From contig NC_088204.1 in assembly GCF_037126465.1 (NCBI RefSeq), positions 22,202,804 to 22,266,803 on the forward strand: 64,000 bases of DNA, written 5' to 3'. Below are positions 1 through 10,650 of this stretch, piece after piece; the stretch's first letter is position 1, and each line of letters starts with the position of its first letter. Position numbers and translations under genes: made by a program. This DNA is from Ornithodoros turicata. Taxonomy: Eukaryota > Arthropoda > Arachnida > Ixodida > Argasidae. The notes under the pieces are model-generated. The model saw nothing but the letters and a program-made list of their open reading frames with translations. It was not told the DNA's origin and ran no database searches.

Positions 1-547
1 CTATTGTGGATCCAGCAAGAAACGGAATAGGAAATCGAAGTCAGCTAGTTCAGGATCTTTACTGACGTGCGGCCATTTCAGACAACTTACTTCGAGTATA
101 AGTTGGACAGCCTGATAAGGATGCTACAAAATGGCTAATAAGTTCCTGAGCCAGAAGCTTGGAAAGCTCACCATCGAATACTTCCATGGCTTCAAGTCAG
201 AGGAACAGACTTTCTCAGGACTTACTAAGCGTTTAATGCGCATTGAAGTAACAATTTCGTTGCTGCGGAATCTTAAGGATTATCCAAAACCATCTTCAAG
301 CAGGAACAGCTGACAGGGTATATGTGTAAGCTGTTCCTGAACCTGTAAACTGTTCCTAGAGTGTGTGTTGGCAACGTTCAAGGGATGCGCGCTCGGTTAG
401 CTGATGCACTGCTTAATCGTAATAATATCAATAAATTTAGTTACTTATTTTTTATGTGCCTAAAAATACAACCATAGTGATCCGAGTGTGGTCTCACCTT
501 GGAACGTATGCGTTATTCGAGCACTCTACAATAAAATGAACCGTCGG
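1..547. other. Unassigned DNA at window start
   Basis: A 60-codon open frame at 131-313 on the + strand is too short and generic to assign. No zinc finger, catalytic motif, splice pattern or repeat boundary is visible. It could be the tail of an element whose body lies outside the window, but nothing supports a family. Confidence 0.3.
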
Positions 548-851
548 CATGACCAAGCTGGTTAAGGCTTAAGGCTGGTTGAGGCCCGCCCGTTGGATGG
601 TAGCCAAGGTTGTGCTGAAGACTGGAAGGTAGGTGGGTTCGAATCCTATCACCGGCTGTGCTGCTTGAGGTTTTCCCTGGGTTTCCTGAAGACTTTCCAG
701 ACGAATGTCGGCACAGTTCCCCCCTGAAGTCGGCCCAGGACGCATACTAACCCCCCTGTCCCCCACTCCTTCCTTCATGTCCTCTCTCCACATCTGCACG
801 CTGCTCATAGCCACAGTTGCTTCGTGGCACTAACAAGGAATAGAAAAAAAA
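548..851 (+). mobile_element. tRNA-derived SINE, near full length
   Basis: A tRNA-like head carries a perfect box B (GGTTCGAATCC, 636-646) followed by the body shared by the other SINE copies here (TCGGCACAGTTCCCC, then a GTCGGCCCAGGACGCA block). It ends in GGAATAGAAAAAAAATG, an A-rich tail. Box A is degenerate. SINEs of this structure are transcribed by RNA polymerase III and moved by LINE machinery. The family resembles the Ruka-type SINEs described from ticks; that name is from memory and not verified. No clear target duplication was found. Confidence 0.75.
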
Positions 852-1187
852 TGCTTTTAAGGCCTCGGCTCAAGAATTTACATCAAGCCTTAGCACCCCT
901 ACCTGACGTCTTTAAGCATAAAATAAAGCACTAATCGGCAAGCAAGCAAAAAAGGGAATACAAAGCTCTGTTACCCCGACGGACGCTCTCTGTAAACGAG
1001 GACTTTCTCATCTGTGATTTAAAAGAAAAAAGACTCTTCCAAAATACGGACATCCATCAAAATAATTGTTAACGAAATCACATCCTTCATTTACCATCTA
1101 CTCCGACCACGGCTATCTTTTCCACGCTGTTTAAGTTTACGCCGCTTTTTTCACTCTACCAGCCACTAACCTGTGAGATGACCCGTG
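852..1187. other. Intergenic DNA, nothing recognised
   Basis: AT-rich sequence between two SINE copies. No open frame, terminal repeat or tandem repeat supports a feature. Confidence 0.3.
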
Positions 1188-1352
1188 TACGAATCAAGGC
1201 GCCGCCTGGGTGTTTTCGCTAGGTTTTCCTCAAACGTCGGCACACTTCTCTGTGAAGTCGACCCAGGACGCGCGGATTCCCCCTCTCCCCGAGCAATGCC
1301 GCTACATCGGCAGGCAGATGACTCGGAAATAGCACACCCCGCCTTTCTTTTT
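1188..1352 (+). mobile_element. 5'-truncated SINE fragment
   Basis: The body of the same SINE family: the GGTTTTCCTCAAACGTCGGCACA segment is followed by a diverged GTGAAGTCGACCCAGGACGC block. Only a relic of the tRNA-like head remains (TACGAATC at the left edge) and the A-rich tail is not clear. An old, truncated copy. Confidence 0.6.
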
Positions 1353-2562
1353 TCTTTTCTAACACTAAGATCAGATTACAGATTAACCTGTTCAGAATAA
1401 ACGAAGAAAAAAAAGAAAGAGGATTCTGCTCGCGAGCCCGACGTTCAAATGGACGGTTTCTTTCTAAAGAACCCACAACAATGCAAGACAGGTGCGTAGT
1501 TTCGCCGTGGGCCATCCCGTGAAACTCAAGCCTAATTAAACATTACGGAGGAAGGTCGGCCCAGTCAAGAACTTGGTCAATGAAAAGGAGCCCCAATTAC
1601 TAGCTGAAAAGAACTGGCACGAAAGCAGGTTCTGCAAAGAGGTTCTTCTTACGCGCGCCTTGGCAGGTCGGCTTCAATTATACCGCTTTTCACAAAGTGA
1701 AAATGAAACCGCATTGAAGGTTGACACGACACCGCAGACGCCGCGGGGAAAACAAATAGGTCTGGTAAAGAAAAGAAAGACTTTCTCGTATCGCTCTGGA
1801 TGGGACAAAAAAAGAAAAGAAAGAAAAATCCGACTTCATGAACAAGGAGACACCTTCGCGTTTAAATACACTCTAGGCAAACCTTGTACCGTTACACAAA
1901 GTGCGGGGTAAGTATAACAATGAGCTGGGGGTGAGAACCGAACGAACAGCGACGTGAAAGGTACGGTAATTGGAAAGTTTGCAGCGTAGAAACTTTACAG
2001 CGGAAAATAAAACGTGGGAGGCTGGGCATTGGCTGCGAGAGTTAAAGGGAGAGGCCCCGAATTTTGTTCGAGGAATTCCTTTACAGTCCAGGTAGAGCAC
2101 ATAATTCGAGAAAAATAAATAAAAAATAAAAAAAAATAAACGAACCAACGAACCACCGCTCTGCTGTCAGGTACCTTCTGCATGACAGAGGACAACTGCT
2201 GTACAGAGAATTCCACAACTATGGAAATTGATGCGTTCTCTCTCCGATGGGGAGAAACTAGTAGCAGTCAACACTGAGCACAATGTACGCTCTAAGAACA
2301 GGTAATAGAACTGTAAGAAAAATGTCCGTAATTTTACTGCACACGTGACTGCTCACTATGTTACCGGCATATGTGCCGTCACATAGGCCCCGATCTTACG
2401 GCAATCATTCCACATGACATCGGCCGAAGCCTCCACACGGCAATTCACCGGGTTCCACACGGCACGCTATATACTTCCACCACCCAATTCCATCTCGGTA
2501 TTGTGGCCTCAAGACCGTGCGACAGCTGGAAAGTGTCACAGGACACGTTACACGTACTTGTA
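1353..2562. other. Intergenic DNA, nothing recognised
   Basis: Contains short purine-rich tracts and a 112-codon open frame at 1573-1911 (+) whose translation is dominated by Lys and Arg from AAG/AAA runs and matches no family I know. I regard it as non-coding. Confidence 0.3.
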
Positions 2563-2887
2563 CAGGTCCCGACAAAAGTTTACGGAACACGTGAGCGGTG
2601 TATTTTCCCCTCGGTGCGACACCCTAGCGGCAAGCGGAAGCGGGCTCGTTCACTCGTTCAGGGGGGTGGAGGAGTTAGGAGGAGTGCGCCGGCAGCGACA
2701 CCAATTCAAACTACGCTTCGAGCACATTCAAGCGATACCGAAACTACGGCGGTGTGTCGCCGCCAGCGCATTCGCTCTACTCACCCCTCTGAACGAGTAA
2801 ACGAGCCCGTTTCCGCCCGCCGGTAGGGTGTCGCACCGAGGGAGAAATACACCGCTCGCGTGTTCCGTAAACTTTTGTCGGGACCTG
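2563..2887. mobile_element. TA-flanked palindromic MITE (Tc1/mariner-like ends)
   Basis: Terminal inverted repeats of over 30 bp begin CAGGTCCCGACAAAAGTTTA at 2563; the reverse complement ends at 2887. TA dinucleotides flank both ends (2561-2562 and 2888-2889), as expected of the Tc1/mariner superfamily. The inverted repeats extend inward well past the ends, so much of the 325-bp element can fold. The interior encodes no transposase, so it would depend on an enzyme made elsewhere. Confidence 0.8.
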
Positions 2888-3035
2888 TACAGCGCCCAGA
2901 ACAAGAAGACGCAAGGGAAAGACTGTCCCGGGCATTTCAAACACTTGACAAAAGACCACTCGCTTTATGCAAAGTAATGGGAAGATGGCCCACAATGGAA
3001 CCAGATGTGAAGGCACTCAAGGCACTGTGTGTCTA

Positions 3036-3285
3036 CACTCTTAAAAATGAACTCCACCACATAGCACGCTCCTGGCCAACCATCATCTCAAATGATATCA
3101 TTACCTGCCGTGATCTGTTAAAAACGGGAGGTGTACGCCTTTTTTGTGACAATTATGAACAACATAAGTGTCATAAAAAAGGAGTACGCCTCCCGTTTTC
3201 AACAAATCACGGCAGATAACGATATCATTTGAGATGATGGTTGGCTATAGGAGCGTGCTATGCGGTGAAGTCATTTTTAAGACTG
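3036..3285. mobile_element. Foldback MITE, family F, copy 1
   Basis: A 250-bp near-perfect foldback. The left end reads CACTCTTAAAAATGAACT and continues CACCACATAGCACGCTCC; the right end is its reverse complement. TA dinucleotides flank it (3034-3035, 3286-3287). The arms meet around an AT-rich loop near 3150-3175. Other copies lie at 18105-18342, 19895-20267, 38711-41423 (split by insertions) and probably 57463-57775. Confidence 0.85.
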
Positions 3286-3287
3286 TA

Positions 3288-3655
3288 CCTAAAAGAAAGC
3301 GGTATATATAGAGCCGCTACTAGCAACTACATATCGTAAACCTCAAAACCACCTAAATGCGATGGAGCCGCAGGCGCCCTTAGGGCAGCCACCCTGCTCC
3401 AAGTCCTTCCCCTGTCTTTTTTTTTCCTTTTTTAGCAGTTAATCGTTAGCAGTTAGCAGTTTTAACAGTGAGCAGTTTTTAGCAGTTGCAGCAGTTAGCT
3501 ACTACAACTCAACCTGGCTGCAATTCTTGGCCCATGTCAGAGGCACGTACAACACCGTCGATGTCTCCTGATGTTCTTGTCTACCGGTTTACTCCACACG
3601 CTGCAGAGTCCTACTCTGTATCTCAATGACCATTGGAGCTTCTTTCATGTGTTTG
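3288..3655. other. Intergenic DNA with short internal repeats
   Basis: Around 3432-3500 a short motif (AGCAGTTA / AGCAGTTT) repeats irregularly five or six times. No coding signal is visible. Confidence 0.35.
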
Positions 3656-3766
3656 TTTGTTTGCACTGAATACGGTTAAAAGTCGATGTGTGTATAATAG
3701 TGAGGGATCATGAGAACTCTTTCCGGCAGAGCACTCGGAATTCGCTAAAATCATTTCATGGTCCCT
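3656..3766. mobile_element. 3' fragment of TTAA-flanked MITE, family T
   Basis: The right 110 bp ends CATTTCATGGTCCCT next to TTAA. It is the reverse complement, with divergence, of the left end of the complete copy at 51787-52619 (shared words include AATTCCGAGT, CTCATGATC and ACACACATC). The left end of this copy is missing. Confidence 0.65.
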
Positions 3767-3769
3767 TTA

Positions 3770-4807
3770 AGGGCTGTTTATACTCCGACATAACGTCGAC
3801 GAGCGAGCGCACGCAACGAGTTTGACTGCCGTCGGAGTGTTTATAGTCGAGTGGTGATGGACGTGCAACGTGAATCACCGTGCTCCGGCAGCGATGCGCG
3901 CATAGCTGTCGTTGCGCGACAGCATTCGCCGGCACGCGCTGTACCAAAATCACACGTGCGCTTCGCGAAGAGAAGAAGAAGGAGAAGCAAAGAAAAATGG
4001 CGCGGTCCAGGAAATTGACGACAGATGAAGAATCCATTTTGGATGTGTAGTAAATACGGCCTAAAGGTCGGCCCGCATGGTGCGTTCTTTTCTTTCTTTC
4101 TTTCTTTATTTATTTATTTTTTTTACGTAAAAGCTGAGTGTTCAAGCACAGTGCGAAATTTTGTACGTCGCAGCTGCTCGTAGCGCGTGATTCACTGCAT
4201 CAGAGCAGGATTGATATTTCACGCAGCAGTCAGTTCACGGGCGTCCATAGCAACCAATCACGGCGCAGCAAGTCACTTCTGGTTCCGGTCCAGCATCCTA
4301 TTTCCTTTTTAGCAATGCCCGCTCTTACGAAAAAGCTGCAGAAGGACATCTGCAAGTACAACAACTTTCGCTCGTGAGGGTTCATTTTCCCAAATGCAAA
4401 TCAATTACAAAGGAACGCACACAAAAACAACCATTTCAGGACGGAAGAGGAAGGAGATGATGTTGCCAACACTTCGTAAAGCACATACATTAGCATGCAG
4501 TAGCGGGATTTGCGTCCCATGCGGTTTGACAGGCGTATTTTTTCACGATGCGTGGTCATGCAGAGTTTTACGCAGCACGATATTCACAGAAACATGCATC
4601 ATGCGGGCCGGCCCACGTGCAAGTAGACACAGACGTTGCTTTGGCTACGCACATGCTCGAGGAAGCAAACGTCACGCTGGTTGACGAGGAAGTCTAGACC
4701 AAGTATAAACAGCACATCAAAGCCAGCGCATCGTGCCGTAAGTGCCCGATCGCGCAGGGCGACGCTGCACGAGCTACGTTGTCTGCCGTTGGGGTATAAA
4801 CAGCCCC
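3770..4807. mobile_element. Harbinger-type MITE, family H1, long copy
   Basis: The ends are AGGGCTGTTTATACTCC (3770) and GGGGTATAAACAGCCCC (4807). The 3-bp duplication TTA lies at 3767-3769 and 4808-4810; a 3-bp TWA duplication is the signature of PIF/Harbinger insertion. The left 100 bp match a 207-bp sibling at 32466-32672 with the same ends and a TAA duplication. This 1038-bp copy encodes no recognisable transposase. It sits directly against the TTAA end of a family T MITE. Confidence 0.8.
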
Positions 4808-4810
4808 TTA

Positions 4811-4832
4811 TTTGTTGTTGTTGTTGTTGTTA
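4811..4832. repeat. (TGT)n microsatellite
   Basis: A short TTG/TGT trinucleotide run immediately after the right duplication of the Harbinger-type MITE. In this window such runs mark LINE tails elsewhere (54027-54050), so it may be the remnant of a retrotransposon tail. Confidence 0.6.
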
Positions 4833-4934
4833 GGATATCCGTTAGAACACATTAAAAAAAGAATTCATTTTGCATGAACTCTCGGTCCCTAGCTATAACG
4901 GTACCATTCATTCATACGGGATTCATATCATTCC

Positions 4935-5147
4935 GAGTGCTGTCTGAGAGTCTCCCCGGGGGTTTTCTCCAGATTTTCCCAGCGGATGTATGTAGGCACA
5001 GTTCTCCATGAAGTCAGCCCAGTGCGCACACTAACCTCTCTTGTCCCCACCCTTTCCTGCGGTCCTCTCCAGATGTCCACCTCTGTACGCCGCTCATAGC
5101 CAGAGTTGTTTCGAGACGGTAACACGGAATAAAAAAATGGTTCTGGG
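4935..5147 (+). mobile_element. 5'-truncated SINE
   Basis: The SINE body shows TAGGCACAGTTCTCC, GAAGTCAGCCCAGTGCGC and CGCCGCTCATAGCC, ending in GGAATAAAAAAATG. It shares this tail with the copy at 548-851. The tRNA-like head and box B are missing, so it is 5'-truncated. Confidence 0.7.
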
Positions 5148-6268
5148 ACTGATTGTCATAGAGCGTGTTACGTCGTGAAGTTCATGTCTTCATTAAACTT
5201 CACTAAAATGACCCGCATTTATGTAACCCGCCACCGCAACGCCACCCTCCTTCTACACCCCGCCGAGCGAATAAAAAAAACCCTCATCAGGTAATACAGA
5301 GGCCTCTCCCTCATACACTCGAATCAATCTCCCTTACCTTCCTTCTCTCTTCCCTCACAATCTCTTTTCCCAACCGACGGCTTCTAACGCGTTAACTACA
5401 CTGAGCCGCGCGCGCGCGTGTGTGCCGACCGAAATTACCCTCATAAGCGCGGCGACGAAAGAGCGGCTTTAAAACTTATCCTCTTCACCTGGCGACGAGC
5501 GGAGCAATAAAGAAGGAAGCAAAGCTAATTTTTACCCTGAACGTTCTCATCTGTTTCTCTTGAAGCAGCCAACAAATCCCTTCTACACACGCCATATACA
5601 AAAGCAAAGCAAACAAGCGAGCCCTTGGAAGGAAAGGCCTCCGAGATCCCGATCGGCCCTAATCAGGGCAGCAGATGGGTCCCTGCTCAGCAGTTTCTTT
5701 CCCTCAAGGATCTTCTGTTGCAACGGCTAATATGTTCCTAAGCAGCGTTTGCATATTTGAATCCTGCCTTCGCTCTTGAGGTAGAGCGAAGCTGAACAGC
5801 TTGTGTCCTCACAAATCCTTTCTCTTTCTATCTTTCTTTATTCCGAGGGAGGCTTCAAAACTCGTCGTAGTCGTACTTGAAAGGATCAGAAATTTGGATT
5901 CTGCCAATTCAGCGTAAATATTGTTCGAGCCCTCTCGGTTTCTTTTGTTGACATATTTTTTAACGTGGCTGCCGCATCGACGACTGTTTGAAGAAGGAGG
6001 TTATCTTTTTAGTATTAAGGTAGCTGTTATAAAAAATGATTGGTTTTCCCCATGGGTCTCTGCGTCACTTAGCTTGTAGTAGGTATGTGTGCCTGCCTCT
6101 AACAAGAGTTCTAGAAAGCCAAATTCTCGCTATTCGCTCCCAAGTTACTATTTTCTATTGGCTCACAAGAACTTATATGACAGTGTGTCTTTTTTTTTTT
6201 CAATAAACAAGGTCGATATTGTTTCGGTGACAAATGAGAGCGCGTTATCGATGCAGCGATCAAACTTA
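5148..6268. other. Intergenic DNA, nothing recognised
   Basis: Pyrimidine-rich and AT-rich sequence. A (CG)n/(TG)n alternating purine-pyrimidine stretch at about 5404-5425 is the only low-complexity feature of note. Short open frames have no family resemblance. Confidence 0.3.
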
Positions 6269-6270
6269 TA

Positions 6271-7201
6271 CGAGGGGTGTTCAAGTCAAACCGGGACTTT
6301 CTGTCTCCTGAGTGTACAAATCGCTAGCGCTACTTCTTTTTCGTCATTTTCACACTCGACAGGCCTCCGCGTTCACCACGTGGTGGTCCAAATTTTGTGC
6401 AAAACAGAAGACACGTGCTGGACAAGATGGCCAAACACGAGGTGAGCGCGCACATCGGACAGCGAATTGTCATGAAGTTTCTCGTGAATGAAGGCGTAAA
6501 GTCATCTGAAATTCATAGAAGACTTCAGGCTCAGTATGGCCACGATACACTTAGCCGCAGCAAAGCGTTTGAGTGGCGCAAACGGTTCCGAGGCCGCCGT
6601 ACATCAGTTCAGGACGATCCCGGCCGGGGCGGCTCAGAGCCCAGTGACGGAGTTCCTGAGAACATCAACGGTTTTCTGGGATAAGGCTGGCGTTGTTCAT
6701 GTTGATTTTCTGCCCAGTGGTACCACCACCAATAGTGCATATTACTGCTAGGTTCTGAGGGATGTACATAAGGCGCTGAAGCAAAAGCGGCCAGGCCTCA
6801 TCACCAAAGGAGTCCTCCTCCTACAGGACAATGCACGCCCGCATACAGGGCATATCACGACACGCACCTTACAGGAACTTGGCTGGGAGTTGCTGCCACA
6901 TCCCCCTTATAGTCCAGACCTCGCCCCCAGCGATTTCCATCGCTTCGGGCCACTGAAGACGTTCTTTTGGGGCCGCTACTTCAGCTGCGACGACGAGGTC
7001 AAGAATGCGGTCCGATCATGGCTTCTACGCGCCGGTAAGGATTTCTATGCTGCTAGCATCCAAGGCCTCGTGAAACGTTGGGACAAGTGCATTAGTGCCA
7101 GCTGGAGATTACGTTCAAAAATAAAACTAATTTCTCGCCTGTAAGTTCATTTTACTTTTGCGAGAAATGAAAAGTCATGGTTTGACTTGAGCAACCCCTC
7201 G
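6271..7201 (+). mobile_element. Internally deleted mariner transposon
   Basis: The terminal repeats CGAGGGGTGTTCAAGTCAAA (left) and its near-complement ending GCAACCCCTCG (right) are flanked by TA at 6269-6270 and 7202-7203. At 931 bp it is shorter than the usual 1.3 kb of a mariner. The missing middle corresponds to the central transposase, including the first catalytic Asp. The inverted repeats differ at several places, so this is not a very recent insertion. Confidence 0.92.
6427..7144 (+). pseudogene. Mariner transposase, internally deleted
   Basis: The N-terminal part (6427-6684) is the paired-type helix-turn-helix that binds the terminal repeats (reads ...NEGVKSSEIHRRLQAQYG..., then SKAFEWRKRFRGRRTSVQDD). 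It stops where the deletion joins a different frame. The C-terminal part contains LLLQDNARPHT (second catalytic Asp) and PPYSPDLAPSDFH (third Asp in the D34D arrangement of mariner). An in-frame TAG follows the YYC triplet at about 6750. The segment with the first catalytic Asp is absent. The protein cannot be active; the element could only be mobilised in trans. Confidence 0.9.
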
Positions 7202-7203
7202 TA

Positions 7204-7677
7204 ACTTGTACACGGAGAGCCGGACTATTTAGCCTGCGGGGGGGTATATTTTTGCAGAAAATGTCAGCCAGAAAGGACGGCTTGCTATTACATGGTAAAC
7301 AACACCTTAGTGGATAGTAAAGTTCCTGGGGCAGTCAAAGTCACGCGATGTGGGACGTCAGAAGTCCTCCGCCGTCCCACCCACGATATCAGAGGCTGCT
7401 GGGGGAGACCAGTATCCCGCAGGTAGTGGAGAGGCGCTGCAGTTACACCAGCCTGCGCTGATTTGCAAAGCTATCTACTTCGGCAAACGCAGGGACAAGG
7501 ATTTACCCTCAACGTGAGTCAGAAGTCGGTGAACCTCGCCATCACTAGAGGTCGCCTTCGTTCCCCAACCCTTTCCTGACAAGAGTTGTTTCTGTTTGAA
7601 TAAAATTGCTAGTTGAGCGCTGCCCGTGTCCGTCCCTTGCCTCTGTGCGTTCGCACCATGCGAATTTGCTATATCAA
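7204..7677. other. Intergenic DNA, nothing recognised
   Basis: No terminal repeat, coding motif or tandem repeat was recognised between the mariner and the next foldback element. Confidence 0.3.
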
Positions 7678-9387
7678 CCCTTATGAAAAAATCTATGGCC
7701 GTGCTATTGAATTTATATAGCAAAAAGTCCAAACAGACAATAGACTTTATTTGGATAGAGGTTTTTCTTTTCTTTTTCCTCTCTTTAGCTATTTGGTGCA
7801 GACAGTCTATAGACTTTTTTTCTGTTGACCGGCTATAGACACGTTGTCTTTGGAAATGCTATAGACTATTACCATTTGACCCTATGCCATTAATTTTCTC
7901 TTTCAAGTCATCTGTCATTTATAGTTTGGCTAGTATTCTATATCACATACTTGTTATGGTGGGCTATCGGGAAGCGTTGTTTCACACAGACACACATTTG
8001 TAGTGCCTTGTGAACATCTATTGGCAGTGATTGGCTTTTCTTTTGATTATTCCCTCTGCACCCACTTTCTGTTGACATCTGTTCAAAAGCAAATCTATCA
8101 AATATTTGCCTTTTCTCTCCTCATAGGAAAGCCTTAATATAGGGTACACATTTTCTATTGCCGGAGCTTTGGCAAATTATTGACAGATGTGAAAAAGTGG
8201 CAACCGCGTACCTCTTCGAATTCTGTTAAGTTCCTGTTGTGTGAAACTGTATTGATGTCTTTTTTTTACCCGGGTTGAGAAGCAATACATAGCCGTCATT
8301 GGCACACGTACCACGAGAAAACAGATACGATATATTCCTTCTCTTGCGAGCTTCCGCAAACTTGAGTGTCCTGCTTGCCTCTGAGTCAAAATGAAGGGTG
8401 AGGAGCGTCAGCATAATTCGATTACACACACATCCAACTCTCAAGTGAGGAATTACTTGGGGTATTAACTCACGACCAAGATAACACATGTGTTTGTAAC
8501 TGCTTTCTGTTTGAGACATTGGGTATGTCCATTGAAAGTCAAATTTTTGCAGTGGGTAATTTGTCATGCAGGTTCACATTGATGCAAATAGCCGTCTCAC
8601 TGCACAGGTTTGCCTTTGGGTGGACGTACTGGATGTCTCAAACCGAAAGCAGTTACAAACACAGGCGTTACCTTTGTCGTGAGTTAATGCTCAAAGCAAT
8701 TCCTCACTTGAGTGTTGGATATGTGTGTAATCGAATTAAGCTGGGGCACCTCACCCTTCATTGTGACACAGACGCAAGTAGGACACTCGACTTTTTGGAA
8801 GCTCGCAAGACAAGTAATATATGGTATCTGTTTTCTCGAAGGAAACTGCATGCTCAGAGGTGGACGTCCTGAAAGCTCTGGCAAATTAAGGTATACGTAG
8901 ACCCATTTCACTGCGTGACGTCATAGCGATGTGTTGACGCTGCTGTCCTGTTTGATGGCCAAAAATCGCGCGTTCATCGAGCCAGTGGGTGTTTTGGCGC
9001 AAAGTGGTGTCGCTATTGAATGTGCCACGCTGTACAGAAAGACCAAATACGCCCACACCCTGCGGTTAGACTTCCACCTTCCATATTAGACGAGTTTTCT
9101 TATTATTTTTTCAGTTGGAACACTTTTTTTGTCATTACTTAGACCACCTATAGACCATTTTCTTTTGAAAATAAAGAGAAGATATAAGACCAAAGGCAGT
9201 CAATAGATTTCCTTTGGTGTAACCTCTTTAGACATTCAGGAAAAAGAAAGGCCAACTTCCGTCTACAGCCAGTGTTTGGACAATTGGTGCAATTGTCTAT
9301 AGGAAATCAAAGTCAAAACAAAAGCCAAAGAAGCCAAATAATGTCCAAAGGATGTCAATAGACAGGCTAATTTCATTTTCATAGGGG
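7678..9387. mobile_element. Probable non-autonomous element with CTATAGAC subterminal motifs
   Basis: Possible short ends are CCCTTATGAAAAAA at 7678 and its approximate complement TTTCATTTTCATAGGG ending near 9386. CTATAGAC-like motifs cluster near both ends: 7740, 7807, 7834 and 7860 on the left; 9148, 9293 and 9353 on the right. The centre is a long imperfect inverted repeat (8276-8524 versus 8628-8868). I could not identify a target duplication, so the outer limits are uncertain and the superfamily is unknown. Confidence 0.5.
8276..8868. repeat. Large imperfect inverted repeat
   Basis: Arms 8276-8524 and 8628-8868 are reverse complements with many substitutions, separated by about 100 bp. 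When both arms are translated from the loop outward they give the same peptide pattern (MSQTESSYKH..., then VCNRI, then LFSR). This proves shared origin, but shared coding is more likely a by-product than evidence of a protein. Confidence 0.8.
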
Positions 9388-10017
9388 AATGAGCCGAAAC
9401 CTACACCAAGCGCATTGGGAGCGCAAGATGAGACGACCTTCGTCTTGGTGACGTATCTGGCCTCCCTATCAGCTCTTAGCCCAGTCAGCTTCATCGCTCC
9501 AAATCCGCAACCTCTGGACCAGTAGCTCGACTACGCCATGTTACGACTCGCTTGATTTCGCCATGCCACGTGAACCCGTTCCCACATTCTGCAGCGCAAC
9601 ATTTAGGGAAAGCGGGTCACGAGCGGATAACCAACCTATTCATCCCGTCGGCCAGCCGGACCTTGGAGGCTCCAACAATAACGGGGTAGCATCGTGACCT
9701 ACAGACTCAGGACACGACGCCACGAAACAACGAAAGTTTGGCCCCATTCCCAGACACTATTTGGACCGGAGCTGACGTCTAAACTTGTATACAATCAGCT
9801 ACTGTGACATCAGTTTCCGGACTGTAAGATATTTAAGCGCGGGATCCAGAGGACCCAAAACATTCTGCTGTCATCATTGCCTCAACATGTGATTAAACGT
9901 TGTTTTGTTACCCGAGACGTTCTACTGCCTGGTTCCCTGCCTGCACGCTACCATTTGGACCTTCGGTTGCAACAGCCACCAACTGATCCCCCCCCCCCCG
10001 TCGAGGTCGGTCAAGAC
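9388..10017. other. Unassigned; possible LTR-like promoter block
   Basis: A stretch at about 9805-9960 has TATTTAAG, a downstream ATTAAA and TGTTTTGTTAC, the order of elements seen in retrotransposon LTRs. No second LTR, primer-binding site or gag/pol sequence lies nearby, so I do not call one. A poly-C run lies at 9990-10000. Confidence 0.2.
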
Positions 10018-10020
10018 TTA

Positions 10021-10647
10021 TACCCCTGCCACACGGGCACGAAATATTACACCAAGTGCGCAATGAGTTAAGCCTTACCGTCATTTGTGCCGTGCTATAC
10101 GGAGATATTTAATGGCATTCGGCTGAATGACATTTTCCGCGTAATGAGATCGCCACAACTCATTCGCCCATTAAATGCGTATACCCTCGCTGCCATTCTC
10201 TGAGCACAAGAGCAATTTAAAACTTCCATAAAGCCATTCTGTACTGCGCACATCGCAATTATTTTATAAATTACACGAAAACAAGCATTATTTTTGGCGA
10301 AATGCATGGCGTTGTTAACGACTGCTCTTTTACATATTTGCTTTTGGCGTAGTCTGCATCCTGACAGGCAAGATGACAACCGTTTTCCAACATAGTGCAA
10401 ACCATCGATTATGAAATAAAGCAAATTTTATCACCTTGTGGGATATTACGGGTATTTTCGATCTCTTTGAACGCGTTGACGCTCTTCAAGCATCGCATCC
10501 CTTACGCGGCTGGGAAACCCACATCGAGGTAATCGCGTTTAACGTCATTCCAATCTGACGTGTAGCATGACTATCGTTATAAAATACATTCAAAACCCGA
10601 TTGACATTACACGCTATGTCATTTTTTCTGCCCGTGTGGCACGGGTA
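10021..10647. mobile_element. Harbinger-type MITE, family H2
   Basis: The ends TACCCCTGCCACACGGGC (10021) and GCCCGTGTGGCACGGGTA (10647) are inverted repeats of about 18 bp with one mismatch. The 3-bp duplication TTA lies at 10018-10020 and 10648-10650, the PIF/Harbinger signature. The 627-bp interior carries no transposase motif. Its right duplication is the first base pair of satellite A. Confidence 0.85.
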
Positions 10648-10650
10648 TTA

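Noticed and set aside
1573..1911. A 112-codon Lys/Arg-rich frame as a small basic protein
   Set aside because: The composition follows purine-rich DNA, with no start context and no family match.
9805..9960. A possible solo LTR with TATA box and polyadenylation signal
   Set aside because: No inverted TG/CA ends with a target duplication, no primer-binding site, and no gag or pol nearby.
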